The notes: generated from the sequence alone by a model not told the origin. A stretch of 64,000 nt of DNA from a bacterium (GCA_024638655.1 JAHEJW010000013.1:1-64000); one strand, 5' to 3'; shown: positions 17,901-26,899, numbered from the stretch's first letter. Numbers and translations: made by a program.

Positions 17901-19354
17901 TCTATGACCTCAAGGCATTCAAGCCAACGGCTCAGGTCTCGGTGAAGCTGGTCAGCGAGCCCGGTGTGGGGACGATCGCGTGTGGTGTGGCCAAGGCCGA
18001 TGCGGACGTGATCACCGTGTCAGGGTCTGAAGGAGGCACCGGGGCATCTCCGCTGGTGTCGATCAAGCATGCCGGCTCGCCATGGGAGTTGGGTGTTGCC
18101 GAGGCACACCAGGCATTGGTGGCCAAGGGTATGCGGTCGAAGGTGGTCCTCGAGGCGGACGGTGGCATCCGCACCGGCAGAGACGTCATTGTGGCCACGC
18201 TTCTCGGTGCCGAGAGGTTCGGATTCGGGACACTTCCCCTGTTGGCAATGGGCTGCAAGATGGTTCGTCAATGCCATCTCAATACCTGCCCGGTTGGCAT
18301 CGCCACCCAGGATCTCGATTTGCGAGCCAAGTTCGCTGGTTCGGCTGAGCAGGTCGTCGTTTTGTTCAAACATCTGGCTCAGGAGATTCGTGTTCATCTA
18401 GCCGGGTTGGGCGCTCGCTCCATCGAGGAAGTCATCGGCCGGGCGGATCTCTTGCGACCGTCCGACCCCAACCATCCATTGGCCGCCGACCTGGCAGCGA
18501 TGCTGGTGAAGGCGGAGCATCGCAAGCTGCACGAGGGCTACAAGCCCGTCCCGCTCTCGAGCCTCAGCAAGCGAATGGTGTCCGACGCGGGTGGGGCAAT
18601 CGAGAGACGCGAGCCGATTCAGCTGAGCTATCCGATCCGAAACGTCGATCGATCCATCGGGGCCCGGCTCTCCGGGGAGATAGCTTCCCGATACGGCGAC
18701 AAGGGGCTGCCTGCCGGCACGATCGATGTCCTCCTGTCGGGCACGGCTGGTCAGAGCTTCGGGGCATGGCTCTCGCCGGGCGTCTCTCTCCGGCTACAGG
18801 GCGCGGCAAACGACTATGTCGGGAAGGGGATGGGTGGTGGGCTCGTGTCGGTCACCCCTGCTCGGACGGGCCCCGTGCCCCATGCTGCCGGAAACGCCGT
18901 CTTGTACGGGGCAACAGGCGGGAAGGTCTTCCTCGGTGGGAAGGTCGGCCAGCGATTCGCGGTTCGCAACTCGGGTGCCACGGCAGTCGTCGAAGGGTGC
19001 TCGGACCACGGGTGTGAGTACATGACCGGAGGTCTGGTTCTCGTGATAGGCGACGTAGGGCGGAACTTCGCCGCTGGCATGACCGGTGGTGTCGCTTGTG
19101 TGTGGGACCCCGATCTGAGGCTCAAGGGACGGCTCGCCGAGACCGCACCCGGGATACGCCGACCTCTCGACTCCGAGGTCGGAACTCTTCTCGACCTCTT
19201 GGAACAGCACATCGACCACACGTCCAGTCCCGTTGCAGTGGAGCTTCTGGCCGACCCCGGCCGACTCGTCGAGGAGTTCTGGCTCGTTGCGCCGAGCGCC
19301 AACGCAACGTCTCCAGGCCGACGCGTTTCTGTCGAAGTCGAGTTGGGCGGTTAG
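14987..19354 (+). CDS. gltB: Glutamate synthase, large (alpha) subunit
   Basis: The 1455-residue protein starts with a short propeptide ending at Cys15 (HDACGVGF), the class II amidotransferase nucleophile exposed by cleavage. The amidotransferase domain is followed by the central domain, the FMN-binding TIM barrel (GGRSNSGEGGEDP), the [3Fe-4S] cysteines 1090, 1096 and 1101, and the C-terminal beta-helix. It makes two glutamates from glutamine and 2-oxoglutarate. The start ATG 14987 is chosen over the further-upstream GTG. The usual partner gltD is not adjacent, so the small subunit must be encoded elsewhere. Confidence 0.95.
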   Translation: MSHTFPSHLAEHDACGVGFIAARDRIPSFRMTRLAVECLQNLDHRGAKAADGTGDGAGLLTQIPYKLISRELEAHGLSIDADRLGLVMCFMAPLEAARSRSIVAEALEREDLQLIYWRSVPIDPSVLGDHAREVLPLIEQAVVMGDFDADGMERALYLARKRIERVANPGFSIPSASGRTVVYKGLFTASRIADFYWDLRDPDFETAFAVFHQRFSTNTFPSWENAQPFRVLAHNGEINTIQSNRSWMKARENQATPGPWGDRLPDLFPFLQPDLSDSASLDNAYELLMISGRSLPHVKELLVPAAWENVRDMSPDLVSFYEYHAFLTEPWDGPASIAVTDGISLLAGMDRNGLRPARWSVTPNVVIVASEAGVCPEEESIAVETGQLGPGELIHFDGRTGRVGHSDEVKRALAAQQPYGEWINTETMHIQAPFDEHNDDRFDAGALTRVFGYSAEERRLILAPMASGEGPLGSMGDDTGIAVLADRPRRLTRYLHQMFAQVTNPPMDPIREKLMMSLHIQLGKRGPLLEDSPSQAHLIELTSPILSDAELDAIVRSGDRRFFSHWIAATWKTSSGATGMRPRLDEMCDEAADAVRLGATILVLSDRETSRTDAPIPILLAVGAVHQHLIDEGVRGDVSLVVVSGEPRDAHDVACLIGFGASAINPYLAIDQVIDLARSDMVEVDPVTAQENYRKMLESGLAKIMSKMGICTLSAYRGSELFEVIGLSEDVCHRAFRYAPRRLRGTGLEGLAEHALQRHGSFESGSPIPGGFYKHRRGEELHVTGPKVVLDLQKSVRSGDAEAWQAYLETIGDRPPTLVRDLLDFVKRDPIHLDEVEPVESIMRRFTTAAMSLGALSKEAHEALAEAMNHIGGRSNSGEGGEDPARFGTPRNSAIKQVASGRFGVTPGYLDSADELQIKMAQGSKPGEGGQLPGHKVSTEIARLRHTEPGITLISPPPHHDIYSIEDLAQLIYDLKAFKPTAQVSVKLVSEPGVGTIACGVAKADADVITVSGSEGGTGASPLVSIKHAGSPWELGVAEAHQALVAKGMRSKVVLEADGGIRTGRDVIVATLLGAERFGFGTLPLLAMGCKMVRQCHLNTCPVGIATQDLDLRAKFAGSAEQVVVLFKHLAQEIRVHLAGLGARSIEEVIGRADLLRPSDPNHPLAADLAAMLVKAEHRKLHEGYKPVPLSSLSKRMVSDAGGAIERREPIQLSYPIRNVDRSIGARLSGEIASRYGDKGLPAGTIDVLLSGTAGQSFGAWLSPGVSLRLQGAANDYVGKGMGGGLVSVTPARTGPVPHAAGNAVLYGATGGKVFLGGKVGQRFAVRNSGATAVVEGCSDHGCEYMTGGLVLVIGDVGRNFAAGMTGGVACVWDPDLRLKGRLAETAPGIRRPLDSEVGTLLDLLEQHIDHTSSPVAVELLADPGRLVEEFWLVAPSANATSPGRRVSVEVELGG

Positions 19355-19414
19355 CCACAGCCGCGGGGATTGCGATGCTGGAATCGATCAGGCGACTCGG
19401 CGGTTGCCACCTCC

Positions 19415-19933
19415 ATGGACATCCATCACTTGCTCGAGCACCGACGTGCCAAGGACCAGTTCTTCGCCACCGACCACCACTCGCCGCTTGCGCATGAGAT
19501 GCAAGATGGCTTTCAGGGGCTCGATTACTTCGAGCCCGAATCCGCTCTGGTGTTCGACGTCACGCTAGAGCCCGCCGAAGGGGGAGAGGTGCTTGTCCAG
19601 ACGTCTGACGGTCTAGAACGCCTCTACCGGAGGGCGGGAAAGGCGAGGTTTTCGGTCAACGGCGAACAGGTGGAGCTGACGCTGTACGACACCGGCCACG
19701 AGGGCTATTTCATACCTTTCCGTGACGCCACGTCGGGTAAGAGCACCTATGGAGCCGGTAGGTATCTCGACATCGAGCCGAGCGAGGACGGGACCGTAAC
19801 CATCGATTTCAACCAGGCCTACAACCCCTTCTGCGCCTACGACGAGGCCTACTCCTGTCCGCTCCCCCCGGTGGAGAACTGGTTGAGTGTCCCGATCGAG
19901 GCCGGTGAGAAGGATTTCGCACCGGCTCGCTGA
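19415..19933 (+). CDS. DUF1684 family protein
   Basis: The 172-residue protein matches DUF1684: SPLAHEMQDGFQGLDYFEP, FIPFRDATSGKSTYGAGRY, DFNQAYNPFCAYDEAYSCPLPP and the closing IEAGEKDF. There is no signal peptide and the biochemical role is unknown. The start is ATG 19415. It follows gltB by 60 bases and ends just before an intrinsic terminator, so it probably closes the gltB unit. Confidence 0.85.
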   Translation: MDIHHLLEHRRAKDQFFATDHHSPLAHEMQDGFQGLDYFEPESALVFDVTLEPAEGGEVLVQTSDGLERLYRRAGKARFSVNGEQVELTLYDTGHEGYFIPFRDATSGKSTYGAGRYLDIEPSEDGTVTIDFNQAYNPFCAYDEAYSCPLPPVENWLSVPIEAGEKDFAPAR

Positions 19934-19954
19934 AATCCCCACCGTGCGAGAACG

Positions 19955-19981
19955 CCCTGTTCGTCCCAGAACGGGGTTTTT
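19955..19981 (+). terminator. Rho-independent terminator after the DUF1684 gene
   Basis: An 8-bp stem (CCCTGTTC at 19955-19962, GAACGGGG at 19969-19976, one G-U pair) with a six-base loop is followed by five T residues. It lies 22 bases after the stop codon. Confidence 0.85.
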
Positions 19982-20136
19982 GCTCGGTCTTCCTCGCATC
20001 GCAGGACAACGGCTGGGGCAGTGCGGGCGAGTTCTGGTCTCGTAGCGGTTCCGTAACGAGCAGAGGGCAGGCTTTTGTCTGTGAAGAGCATCCCGAGAGG
20101 TCGATTCTGGGTCCCTTTCTGGCGATCTCCCCGCTC

Positions 20137-20310
20137 GTGAGTGCGCTCGTAATGACTGGCCCACAGTGGGTCGAGGCGGACTGGAAGAGTGGGATGCTCT
20201 TCTTAGCGATCGCTTCTCTGCTCCCGGCGGTTGTCTCCCATCCGGTGCGCCGAAGGACCCAAGACTGGCTTGACCGTAGGGTCAACCGATCTCGCCTCCG
20301 CAGGGGGTGA
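20137..20310 (+). pseudogene. Remnant of a membrane-sensor paralogue
   Basis: This frame reads a hydrophobic helix and then HPVRRRTQDWLDRRVNRSR. It closely resembles the juxtamembrane segment NPMRKRVLHVVDRRFNRSR of the gene that follows. Only the last membrane helix and the juxtamembrane motif remain. The frame stays open upstream to about 19974 without a recognisable domain. It ends four bases before the CTG candidate start of the next gene. It could be the remnant of a duplicated sensor or a small functional membrane peptide. Confidence 0.45.
20270..20285. repeat. Perfect inverted repeat before the membrane sensor gene
   Basis: TTGACC and GGTCAA are separated by four bases (GTAG). The repeat lies about 30 bases before the CTG candidate start of the membrane protein and contains a TAGGGT -10-like hexamer. 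It may be an operator or a short hairpin. Confidence 0.35.
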
Positions 20311-20314
20311 GAAG

Positions 20315-21484
20315 CTGAGACGGATCCTGCTCCTGGTTCTCGCCCTGGCCATCGCAACTGAGCTCGTGCTGACCATCTTGCTCATCCCCGAGTTCGACCT
20401 GACTGGAGCTGTCGTCCTCGTCTTCGTCACTGCCACCGGCAGTGTCGGCGTCGTTCTCGTTGCCCGGCTTCCGAAGCATCCAATCGGCTGGCTGCTTGCC
20501 ATCGCGGCCCTCGGCGCAGCAACCGGTGCGCTGGCGGTCACATACGGAGAACTGGCCCTGATCGACTATCCAGGCCCGCTACCCATGAGCCATTGGGTGA
20601 TCTGGGTGGGCGAGTGGGCGTTTCTGGTCGCAATCGCGATGCTGTCGACATTCCTACTTCTCTTATTCCCGACCGGTCGTCCACTCTCACCACGTTGGAT
20701 GTTTGTCTTGTGGCTTGCGACCGTGAGTGTCGTCCTGATGGGAGCGAGCCGAGTCCTCTCGCCTGAGTCCTTTGTTGGTTCGCCCATACCCAATCCTCTT
20801 GCCCGTGATGACTCTGACTTGATTCTGCTCATCGTCGAAGGAGGGGGCTTCTACTTATTCGTCCTCACGAGCATCATCTCGTTCTCGTCGGTGTTCGTTC
20901 GCTACAGACGGGCGACTGGGATCGAGCGACAGCAGCTCAAGTTGGCCGTCTTCGGAATGCTGGTGGCGACTCTCGGGCTTGTCGGCCCTTCAGGCTTGGA
21001 GCTGGCAAACGGGAACGCCGAGATCCCGGCGGAGGTGGAGAACTTCCTGGTCATGCTGGCGCTGACGGTCGTGCCGGTGGCTATCGGGCTGGCTGTCCTG
21101 CGTTACCGCCTCTACGACATCGATCGGATCATCTCGCGTGCCGTTTCGTATGCGTTGGTGGTCGGTCTGCTCGCGGCCCTGTTCGCAGTGGGAGTGGTCT
21201 TGATCCCGAACGCCTTGCCCGGTCTGGAGGACTCACCTTTGTTGGTGGCTGCTTCGACTCTCATCGTGGCAGCGCTCTTCAACCCGATGCGAAAGCGGGT
21301 TCTGCATGTTGTCGACCGCAGGTTCAACCGATCCCGCTACAACGCAGAGCGAGTGATGGAGTCCTTTGTTGGCTCGCTTCGCGAGAAGGTGGATCGCGAC
21401 CGCGTGGTTGACAATCTGCTGGAGGTGGTCTCCGAGACCATGCAACCGGCGTCAGCCGCAATTTGGGTGAGAGATTGGCCGTGA
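20315..21484 (+). CDS. Multi-pass membrane sensor-type protein with DRRF juxtamembrane motif
   Basis: The protein of about 389 residues has nine or so hydrophobic helices. Then come NPMRKRVLHVVDRRFNRSRY and a short helical tail ending in VVSETMQPASAAIWVRDWP. This layout is known from actinobacterial integral-membrane sensor proteins and histidine kinases, but here the chain stops before any kinase or cyclase domain. The start is uncertain: CTG 20315 has GGGGGTGA four bases upstream and begins at the first helix, while TTG 20231 or 20270 would add a hydrophilic lead. It lies directly upstream of a cyclic-nucleotide-binding protein and a cyclase, so it is a plausible signal input for them. Confidence 0.65.
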   Translation: MRRILLLVLALAIATELVLTILLIPEFDLTGAVVLVFVTATGSVGVVLVARLPKHPIGWLLAIAALGAATGALAVTYGELALIDYPGPLPMSHWVIWVGEWAFLVAIAMLSTFLLLLFPTGRPLSPRWMFVLWLATVSVVLMGASRVLSPESFVGSPIPNPLARDDSDLILLIVEGGGFYLFVLTSIISFSSVFVRYRRATGIERQQLKLAVFGMLVATLGLVGPSGLELANGNAEIPAEVENFLVMLALTVVPVAIGLAVLRYRLYDIDRIISRAVSYALVVGLLAALFAVGVVLIPNALPGLEDSPLLVAASTLIVAALFNPMRKRVLHVVDRRFNRSRYNAERVMESFVGSLREKVDRDRVVDNLLEVVSETMQPASAAIWVRDWP

Positions 21485-21575
21485 TGCCGGTCGCGCGGAG
21501 CTCGCCCATGTGACCAACGGCCAGCCTCCGATCGCTCTGGCTAGCATCCGCGTCCAGTCGACGAGGAGCCGCTCC

Positions 21576-22004
21576 GTGGCACGCATGAGGCATGACGACA
21601 AGATCGATCATCTTCAGAAGATCCCGTTGTTCGCCGGGCTGAGCAAGAAGGAGTTTCGTTTTCTCGCCCAGATGAGCAGTGAGGCCAGCGTCCACGAGGG
21701 ATCGGTTCTGGTCAAACAGGGGGAGATCGGCCAGGAAGCGATGATCATCGAGAGCGGGACCGCCGAGGTCAGGCGTGATGGTGAGAAAATCGACGACCTC
21801 GGCCCAGGGGATTTCTTCGGTGAGATGAGTCTCATCAACCACATGCCACGAAACGCCGACGTGGTCGCGACCTCCGACATGAACCTCCTGGTGATGGATT
21901 CGCGCGAGTTCTCCTCGGTGCTCGGCGAGTACCCCGAGGTGGCGGTCAAGATCCTGAAGACCGTCGTGGAGCGTTTGACCGTTGGTCAGCGCCCCCCGGT
22001 TTGA
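21576..22004 (+). CDS. Single-domain cyclic-nucleotide-binding protein (CNB/CAP_ED)
   Basis: The protein of about 142 residues is a lone cNMP-binding domain. It has the N-terminal helix (LQKIPLFAGLSKKEF), the beta roll, and the phosphate-binding cassette GDFFGEMSLINHMPRNADVVA, whose Glu and Arg would contact the ribose and phosphate. There is no DNA-binding domain, so it likely signals by protein contact. The start is taken as GTG 21576 with GAGGAG seven bases upstream; ATG 21585 or GTG 21510 are alternatives. It overlaps the downstream cyclase by four bases (TTGA). Confidence 0.85.
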   Translation: MARMRHDDKIDHLQKIPLFAGLSKKEFRFLAQMSSEASVHEGSVLVKQGEIGQEAMIIESGTAEVRRDGEKIDDLGPGDFFGEMSLINHMPRNADVVATSDMNLLVMDSREFSSVLGEYPEVAVKILKTVVERLTVGQRPPV

Positions 22005-23812
22005 GCGAGGCGGGTCCAACCGGGCACTCTGATGTGACGTCCGACACCGTCGAACGGAGACTCGCGGCGATCGTCTCCGCCGATGCAGTCGGGTACAGCC
22101 TGCTCATGGCGAGAAACGAAGTCGCCACCGTGAGGACGCTCAACTCATATCGCGACGAGATCACATTCATCGTGAACCGGCTTGGTGGACGTGTCGTCGA
22201 CAGCCCCGGCGACAACATCCTGATGGAGTTCCCTAGCGCCACAAACGCAATCAAGGCAGCCGTCCAAATCCAGGAGAGGCTGGCCGAGCTGAACGAGTCC
22301 CTCCCTGTCGATCGCAAGATGAAGTTCAGGATGGGAATCCATCTCGGCGAAGTCCTGGTCGAAGGTGCGCGCATCTATGGGGATGGCGTGAACCTCGCCG
22401 CTCGTCTCGAGGCGCTGGCCAATCCAGGTGGGATCTGGCTCTCGAGATCGGTTCGCGAGCAGGTCGGATCGAAGCTGGAGATTGCGTACAGCGATCGCGG
22501 AGAGCATTCCCTCAAGAACGTCACGGGGCTTGTCCACGCGTTCTCGATCGAGCCGGTGGACGGGTCTGAGCTGAGCCGTCATGCATCGGCGAAATACGGC
22601 GCCCGGGACAACAATGCGCGAGCTGCGTGGATTGCCGTCCTTCCTTTCGCCAATCTCGGAAAGAACCCCGAACAGGATTACTTCGCTGATGGGATAACTG
22701 AGGACATAATCACTGGTCTGTCCGCCTACCGATCTCTTCGCGTGATATCGCGGACTTCATCCTTTCGCTACCGAGACTCCGATTTGCCTCTCCCGCGGAT
22801 TGCCGAGAACCTTGGGGTCCGGTTTGTCCTCGAAGGAAGCGTCCGTCGCGCTGGGGATCAAGTGAGGGTGACGGCACAGTTGATCGAGGCACCCGACCGA
22901 CACCATGTCTGGGCCGACCGCTATGACGGAGAGGTCGGTGACATCTTCGATGTCCAGGACAGAATTGCTGAGAGCATCGTCACGGCGATCGACCCTGCGA
23001 TTCGGCTTTCCGAAGTAACCGAATGGCCGAAGAAGAGACCCGACAAGATCAGCGCATGGGACTACGTGCAGCGTGGCCTCGTCGAGATCGCCAAGGCCAG
23101 GCGAAAAGCCAACGTCGAGGCCAGAGAACACTTCTCGAAGGCAATCGAGATCGACTCCGGCTATGCCGCGGGATATGCCGGTCTGGCCTGGAGCTACTTC
23201 TGGGACGGCTTCTTGGAGTGGGCCGAAGACCCAAAGGATTCACTCGAGCGGGCATATGGCTACGCCAAGCAAGCCCTCGAGCTCGATGCTCTCGACGCTT
23301 CGATCTATGCGGTGATCGCAGGTATCAACCTCTGGATGGGTCGGGTTGAAACGGCTCAGAGTGCGGCCGAGCGTGCTACCGAACTCAACCCGAGCCTGGC
23401 GCACGGCTATGTGATGCTGGCCGCGGCAGTCAAGTATGCGGGCGACCCGAAGCGAGGTGTCGAGTTGTTCACTAGGGCACTAGAGCTGTCGCCTCACGAC
23501 CCTTGGGCCAATTGGTTCCTGGGCGGAAGGGCTCTAGGCCATTTCATGCTCGAGAACTTCGACATGGCGATCGTGGACGCGTCGGCAGCTATCAAGAGGA
23601 GATATGGCTACCTGACTGCGAGGATCGTCCTGATCGCTTCTCTGGTCGAGAAGGGGGATCTCGACGGAGCGCAGATGGGTCTCGAGGAGCTTCTAGCCAT
23701 ACATCCGAAGGTGGGCCGAGGGGTGCTGGACAACTTTCCGTTCACTTCGGCCACCGAAGTGAATCGCCAGCGTCTGATCAACGGTTTGATCGCGGCCGGT
23801 CTCGAGGCTTGA
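22001..23812 (+). CDS. Class III adenylate/guanylate cyclase with TolB-like and TPR domains
   Basis: The 603-residue protein has an N-terminal cyclase homology domain (about residues 15-175). Metal ligands Asp28 (SADAVGYS) and Asp71 (SPGDN) and transition-state residues Asn131 and Arg135 ([11 protein letters not shown]) are present. The lysine usually found in the KTxGD substrate motif is replaced (VDSPGD), so base specificity is unclear. A TolB/FlgO-like domain follows ([22 protein letters not shown]...), then TPR repeats from about 350. This organisation is frequent in alphaproteobacteria. The TTG start overlaps the CNB gene, so product and receptor are probably made together. Confidence 0.85.
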   Translation: MSEAGPTGHSDVTSDTVERRLAAIVSADAVGYSLLMARNEVATVRTLNSYRDEITFIVNRLGGRVVDSPGDNILMEFPSATNAIKAAVQIQERLAELNESLPVDRKMKFRMGIHLGEVLVEGARIYGDGVNLAARLEALANPGGIWLSRSVREQVGSKLEIAYSDRGEHSLKNVTGLVHAFSIEPVDGSELSRHASAKYGARDNNARAAWIAVLPFANLGKNPEQDYFADGITEDIITGLSAYRSLRVISRTSSFRYRDSDLPLPRIAENLGVRFVLEGSVRRAGDQVRVTAQLIEAPDRHHVWADRYDGEVGDIFDVQDRIAESIVTAIDPAIRLSEVTEWPKKRPDKISAWDYVQRGLVEIAKARRKANVEAREHFSKAIEIDSGYAAGYAGLAWSYFWDGFLEWAEDPKDSLERAYGYAKQALELDALDASIYAVIAGINLWMGRVETAQSAAERATELNPSLAHGYVMLAAAVKYAGDPKRGVELFTRALELSPHDPWANWFLGGRALGHFMLENFDMAIVDASAAIKRRYGYLTARIVLIASLVEKGDLDGAQMGLEELLAIHPKVGRGVLDNFPFTSATEVNRQRLINGLIAAGLEA

Positions 23813-24760
23813 CTATCTGCTTTCCAGCGCTTCGATCAGCTTTGGCAGGACTTTGTGGACGTCGCCGACTATGCCCAGATCGGCCACCGAGAAGATCGGC
23901 GCATCGGGGTCTTTGTTGATGGCGATGATCGTGCCGGCGTCTTTCATCCCGACCAGGTGCTGCATTGCTCCTGAGATGCCAGCCGCGATGTAGATGTCCG
24001 GCTTGACGGTCTTCCCGGTCTGTCCCACCTGTTTCGCATAGGGAACCCAGCCGGCGTCCACGATGGCTCGGGTCGCCCCGGTGGCGGCACCGAGTGGTTT
24101 GGCCGCCCGCTCGATCAGTTCGTACGCCTCTGCGGAGCCGAGGCCGCGCCCACCAGAGATCACTATCGACGCTTCGCCCAGCTGAGGCCCTTCGCGCTCC
24201 TCGACGTGTGATTCCAGCACTGTCGCCTCGGAGCTCCCCGTATCGGGAAGGTCCAGTGTCTCAACGGTCGGGGCGGCGCCCCCCATCGGTTCGGCGGTGA
24301 ACGATTTGGGGCGCACCACGACTATGAAGGGACTTTCCGCACAGGTAGCGGTTGCGATCTGATTGCCACCGAAGATCTCGTGATCGGTTTCGACACGGCC
24401 GTCTACCAGTCGCACGGCGGAGGCATTGGACAGGACGCCTACGCCGAGACGTGCCGAGAGACGTCCGGCTACGTCCCGGTCGGTGTAGTTCTGACCGAAC
24501 AGGATCAGATCCGGCGAGTCCTCGCCAGCCTTGTTCGCGAGGGCGGCGGCAACAGGCCCGGCCGGGAGGCGATCACCCGTCTCCATCTGGAGCACCTTCG
24601 TGGCACCATGCTCACCGACGGTCGCCATTGCCTCCTGTGATCCGCTGCCCAGGTAAAGGGCGGTCACATCGCCCAGCTTCCTCGCCCCGGTGAGAACCTC
24701 CAACGAGAGTGGTGTCGGCACACCCTCCGTCTCTTCAACGAATACCCACACCGTGGCCAT
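23813..24760 (-). CDS. etfA: Electron transfer flavoprotein, alpha subunit
   Basis: The 315-residue ETF alpha subunit has the C-terminal FAD-binding signature: [14 protein letters not shown], then [29 protein letters not shown] and NKDPDAPIF. With EtfB it passes electrons from acyl-CoA and other dehydrogenases to the respiratory chain. Its ATG shares one base with the etfB stop. It abuts the cyclase gene stop-to-stop with no intervening base. Confidence 0.95.
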   Translation of the reverse strand: MATVWVFVEETEGVPTPLSLEVLTGARKLGDVTALYLGSGSQEAMATVGEHGATKVLQMETGDRLPAGPVAAALANKAGEDSPDLILFGQNYTDRDVAGRLSARLGVGVLSNASAVRLVDGRVETDHEIFGGNQIATATCAESPFIVVVRPKSFTAEPMGGAAPTVETLDLPDTGSSEATVLESHVEEREGPQLGEASIVISGGRGLGSAEAYELIERAAKPLGAATGATRAIVDAGWVPYAKQVGQTGKTVKPDIYIAAGISGAMQHLVGMKDAGTIIAINKDPDAPIFSVADLGIVGDVHKVLPKLIEALESR

Positions 24761-25518
24761 CAGATGACCTTCCTGTCTTCGAGGAGGGCGACGATCTCCG
24801 TGTGTGCATCGCCTTCATCCTCGATCCTGCGACCGGCCTCGCGTTCGGGAGCATTGGTGATCTTGGCGACTTCCTGCGCCAATCGATTCTCGACTCCCAG
24901 GTCAGACATCGTCTTGTTCTCGATCGGTTTCTTTTTGGCGTCCATGATCCCCTTGAAGGTGGGATAGCGAGGCTCGACCACCCCTGCCGTCACCGAGACG
25001 ACGGCGGGAGTCGATGACGTTACGACGTCATAGCCCGCTGCGGTCTGGCGGTGGATCGTGACTACGCCGTCGCCCACTTCGACCTTTGTCGCATAGGTGA
25101 GGGCGGGCGCGCCGAGGAGCTCCGCAATCATCTGCGGGACGACACCCGAGTATCCGTCGGTCGACTCGGTGCCCGTGATGACCAGGTCGAACGCCTCGCT
25201 CGAGATGGCAGCGGCCAGCACACGCGCGGTGGTCAACGCGTCGGAGCCACGTAGCCCGTCGTCTTCGATCATGATTGCCCGGTCTGCTCCCATCGCCAGC
25301 GCCTGTCTGATGCCTTGGGCATTTCCCGTCGGGCCCATGCTCACGAGTGTCACGGTCCCTTCACTCTCTTGGGCCAGCTGCAGCCCCATCTCCACCCCGT
25401 ATCTGTCGGTGTCGTCGAGCACTTGGTCTTCCGGCCTGATCAGCCAGCTGGTGCCCTCTTCGAGCTTGTACGGTGTTGCAGGGTCCGGTATCTGCTTGAC
25501 GCAGACGACCACATTCAT
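24760..25518 (-). CDS. etfB: Electron transfer flavoprotein, beta subunit
   Basis: The 252-residue ETF beta subunit begins MNVVVCVKQIPDPATPYKL. It contains the adenine-nucleotide-binding region and the VEPRYPTFKGIMDAKKKPI loop that docks partner dehydrogenases. It forms the heterodimer with EtfA. The ATG 25518 has AAGGAG nine bases upstream, and a TTGACT/N17/GTTACC promoter candidate lies between it and deoA. Confidence 0.95.
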   Translation of the reverse strand: MNVVVCVKQIPDPATPYKLEEGTSWLIRPEDQVLDDTDRYGVEMGLQLAQESEGTVTLVSMGPTGNAQGIRQALAMGADRAIMIEDDGLRGSDALTTARVLAAAISSEAFDLVITGTESTDGYSGVVPQMIAELLGAPALTYATKVEVGDGVVTIHRQTAAGYDVVTSSTPAVVSVTAGVVEPRYPTFKGIMDAKKKPIENKTMSDLGVENRLAQEVAKITNAPEREAGRRIEDEGDAHTEIVALLEDRKVI

Positions 25519-25550
25519 TCCACGGTCTCCTTGTTGTTCCGATCGGCGAT

Positions 25551-25579
25551 GGTAACTGGACGGCGGTCCTTTGAGTCAA
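25551..25579 (-). promoter_or_regulatory. Promoter candidate for etfBA
   Basis: On the minus strand, TTGACT (25574-25579) and GTTACC (25551-25556) are separated by 17 bases. The -35 is good and the -10 weak. It lies in the 64-base gap after deoA, which suggests etfBA can be transcribed independently of the long upstream operon. Confidence 0.45.
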
Positions 25580-25582
25580 CGC

Positions 25583-26899
25583 TCAAATTGTGGATGCGTC
25601 GATGCGCTCGATGATCAGCGAGGGCTCGACCGGCGCCTCGTCTGTGATCTCCCAGGCCGACTGCAGGTGGGCCTCATGGCCGGCATATTCGTCTGGTGAG
25701 TTGTGATGGACTAGTGCCAGCAGATCCCCTGCCTCGACTCGATCGCCGATCTTCGCCTCCACAGTTATGCCCACCGAGTGATCGATGGATTCGTCTTTGT
25801 GTCTCCTGCCCGCTCCCAGCCTCATCGCGGCAAGACCGATGATCCGCGGGTCGCATCTGCTCACATAGCCACTTCGGCTTGCCGTGAACTGTTCCGTGTG
25901 CTGGGCAACCGGAAGGAGGCTCGGATCCTCGAGGACAGAAGGGTTTCCGCCCTGGGCTTCCACAACGTCGAGGAGCTTCTGTAGAGCCCGGCCGGTGACG
26001 ATTGCCTCGTCGAGGAGGTCTCGCCCGCCCTCGATACCGGCCAGCTCCAACATCACCTCACCGAGGGACAGGGTCAGGTTCGTCACGTCCTTGGGGCCAT
26101 CGCCTCTGAGAACATCCACCGATTCGTGGATCTCATTGGCGTTTCCCACCTCACGCCCGAGAGGCTGGCTCATGTCGGTCAGCAACGAGACCGTTCTCAC
26201 ATTGCTCGTCTCGCCAATAGCCACCATCTCCCGGGCCAGCGTCCGGGCAGAGTCGAGGTTCTTCATGAAGGCACCGGAGCCGACCTTGACGTCGAGTACC
26301 AGGCCATCGAGGCCCTCCGCGAGCTTCTTGGCCATGATGGAACTGGCTATGAGGGGGATCGACGGGACCGTCCCTGATGCGTCACGGAGGGCATATAGCT
26401 TCCTGTCCGCAGGAACCATCGAAGCGGACTGCCCGGCCAACACGAGCCGGTGCTCTTCGAGAATCCTGGTGAATCGGCCGGCGTCGAGGTGCGGATCGAA
26501 CCCGGGAATCGACTCGAGCTTGTCCAGTGTCCCCCCTGTGTGACCCAAGCCCCTGCCCGACATCATCGGGATGGCAACACCACAGGCTGCCACCAGCGGA
26601 GCGAGCGGGATCGAGATCTTGTCACCGACCCCTCCGGTCGAGTGCTTGTCGACCTTCTTTGCTTCGATGTGGCTGAAATCCAACACGTCCCCCGAGTGGA
26701 GCATTGCTGCGGTCCAGGCCGTCAGCTCAGCGTTGCTCATCCCGTTGAAGTAGATGGCCATGGCCAATGCGGACATCTGATAATCGGTCACGTCACCGAC
26801 CGTGTAGGAGGTGATGAACCATTCGATCGCATCGGCGGGCAGTTCGCCACCATCGCGTTTCAGCTCGATCAGATCGACTGCCCTGAATGTCACGTCCAC
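25583..26899 (-). CDS. deoA: Thymidine/pyrimidine-nucleoside phosphorylase
   Basis: The 438-residue protein carries the family signature SGRGLGHTGGTLDKLES and the phosphate-binding KHSTGGVGDK. The small helical N-terminal domain, the glycosyltransferase domain and a C-terminal domain are all present. It cleaves thymidine or uridine to free base and (deoxy)ribose 1-phosphate. GTG 26899 lies 13 bases after the argC stop, so it is probably the last gene of the ppc-to-arg operon. Whether it prefers thymidine or is broad (Pdp) cannot be read from sequence. Confidence 0.92.
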   Translation of the reverse strand: MDVTFRAVDLIELKRDGGELPADAIEWFITSYTVGDVTDYQMSALAMAIYFNGMSNAELTAWTAAMLHSGDVLDFSHIEAKKVDKHSTGGVGDKISIPLAPLVAACGVAIPMMSGRGLGHTGGTLDKLESIPGFDPHLDAGRFTRILEEHRLVLAGQSASMVPADRKLYALRDASGTVPSIPLIASSIMAKKLAEGLDGLVLDVKVGSGAFMKNLDSARTLAREMVAIGETSNVRTVSLLTDMSQPLGREVGNANEIHESVDVLRGDGPKDVTNLTLSLGEVMLELAGIEGGRDLLDEAIVTGRALQKLLDVVEAQGGNPSVLEDPSLLPVAQHTEQFTASRSGYVSRCDPRIIGLAAMRLGAGRRHKDESIDHSVGITVEAKIGDRVEAGDLLALVHHNSPDEYAGHEAHLQSAWEITDEAPVEPSLIIERIDASTI

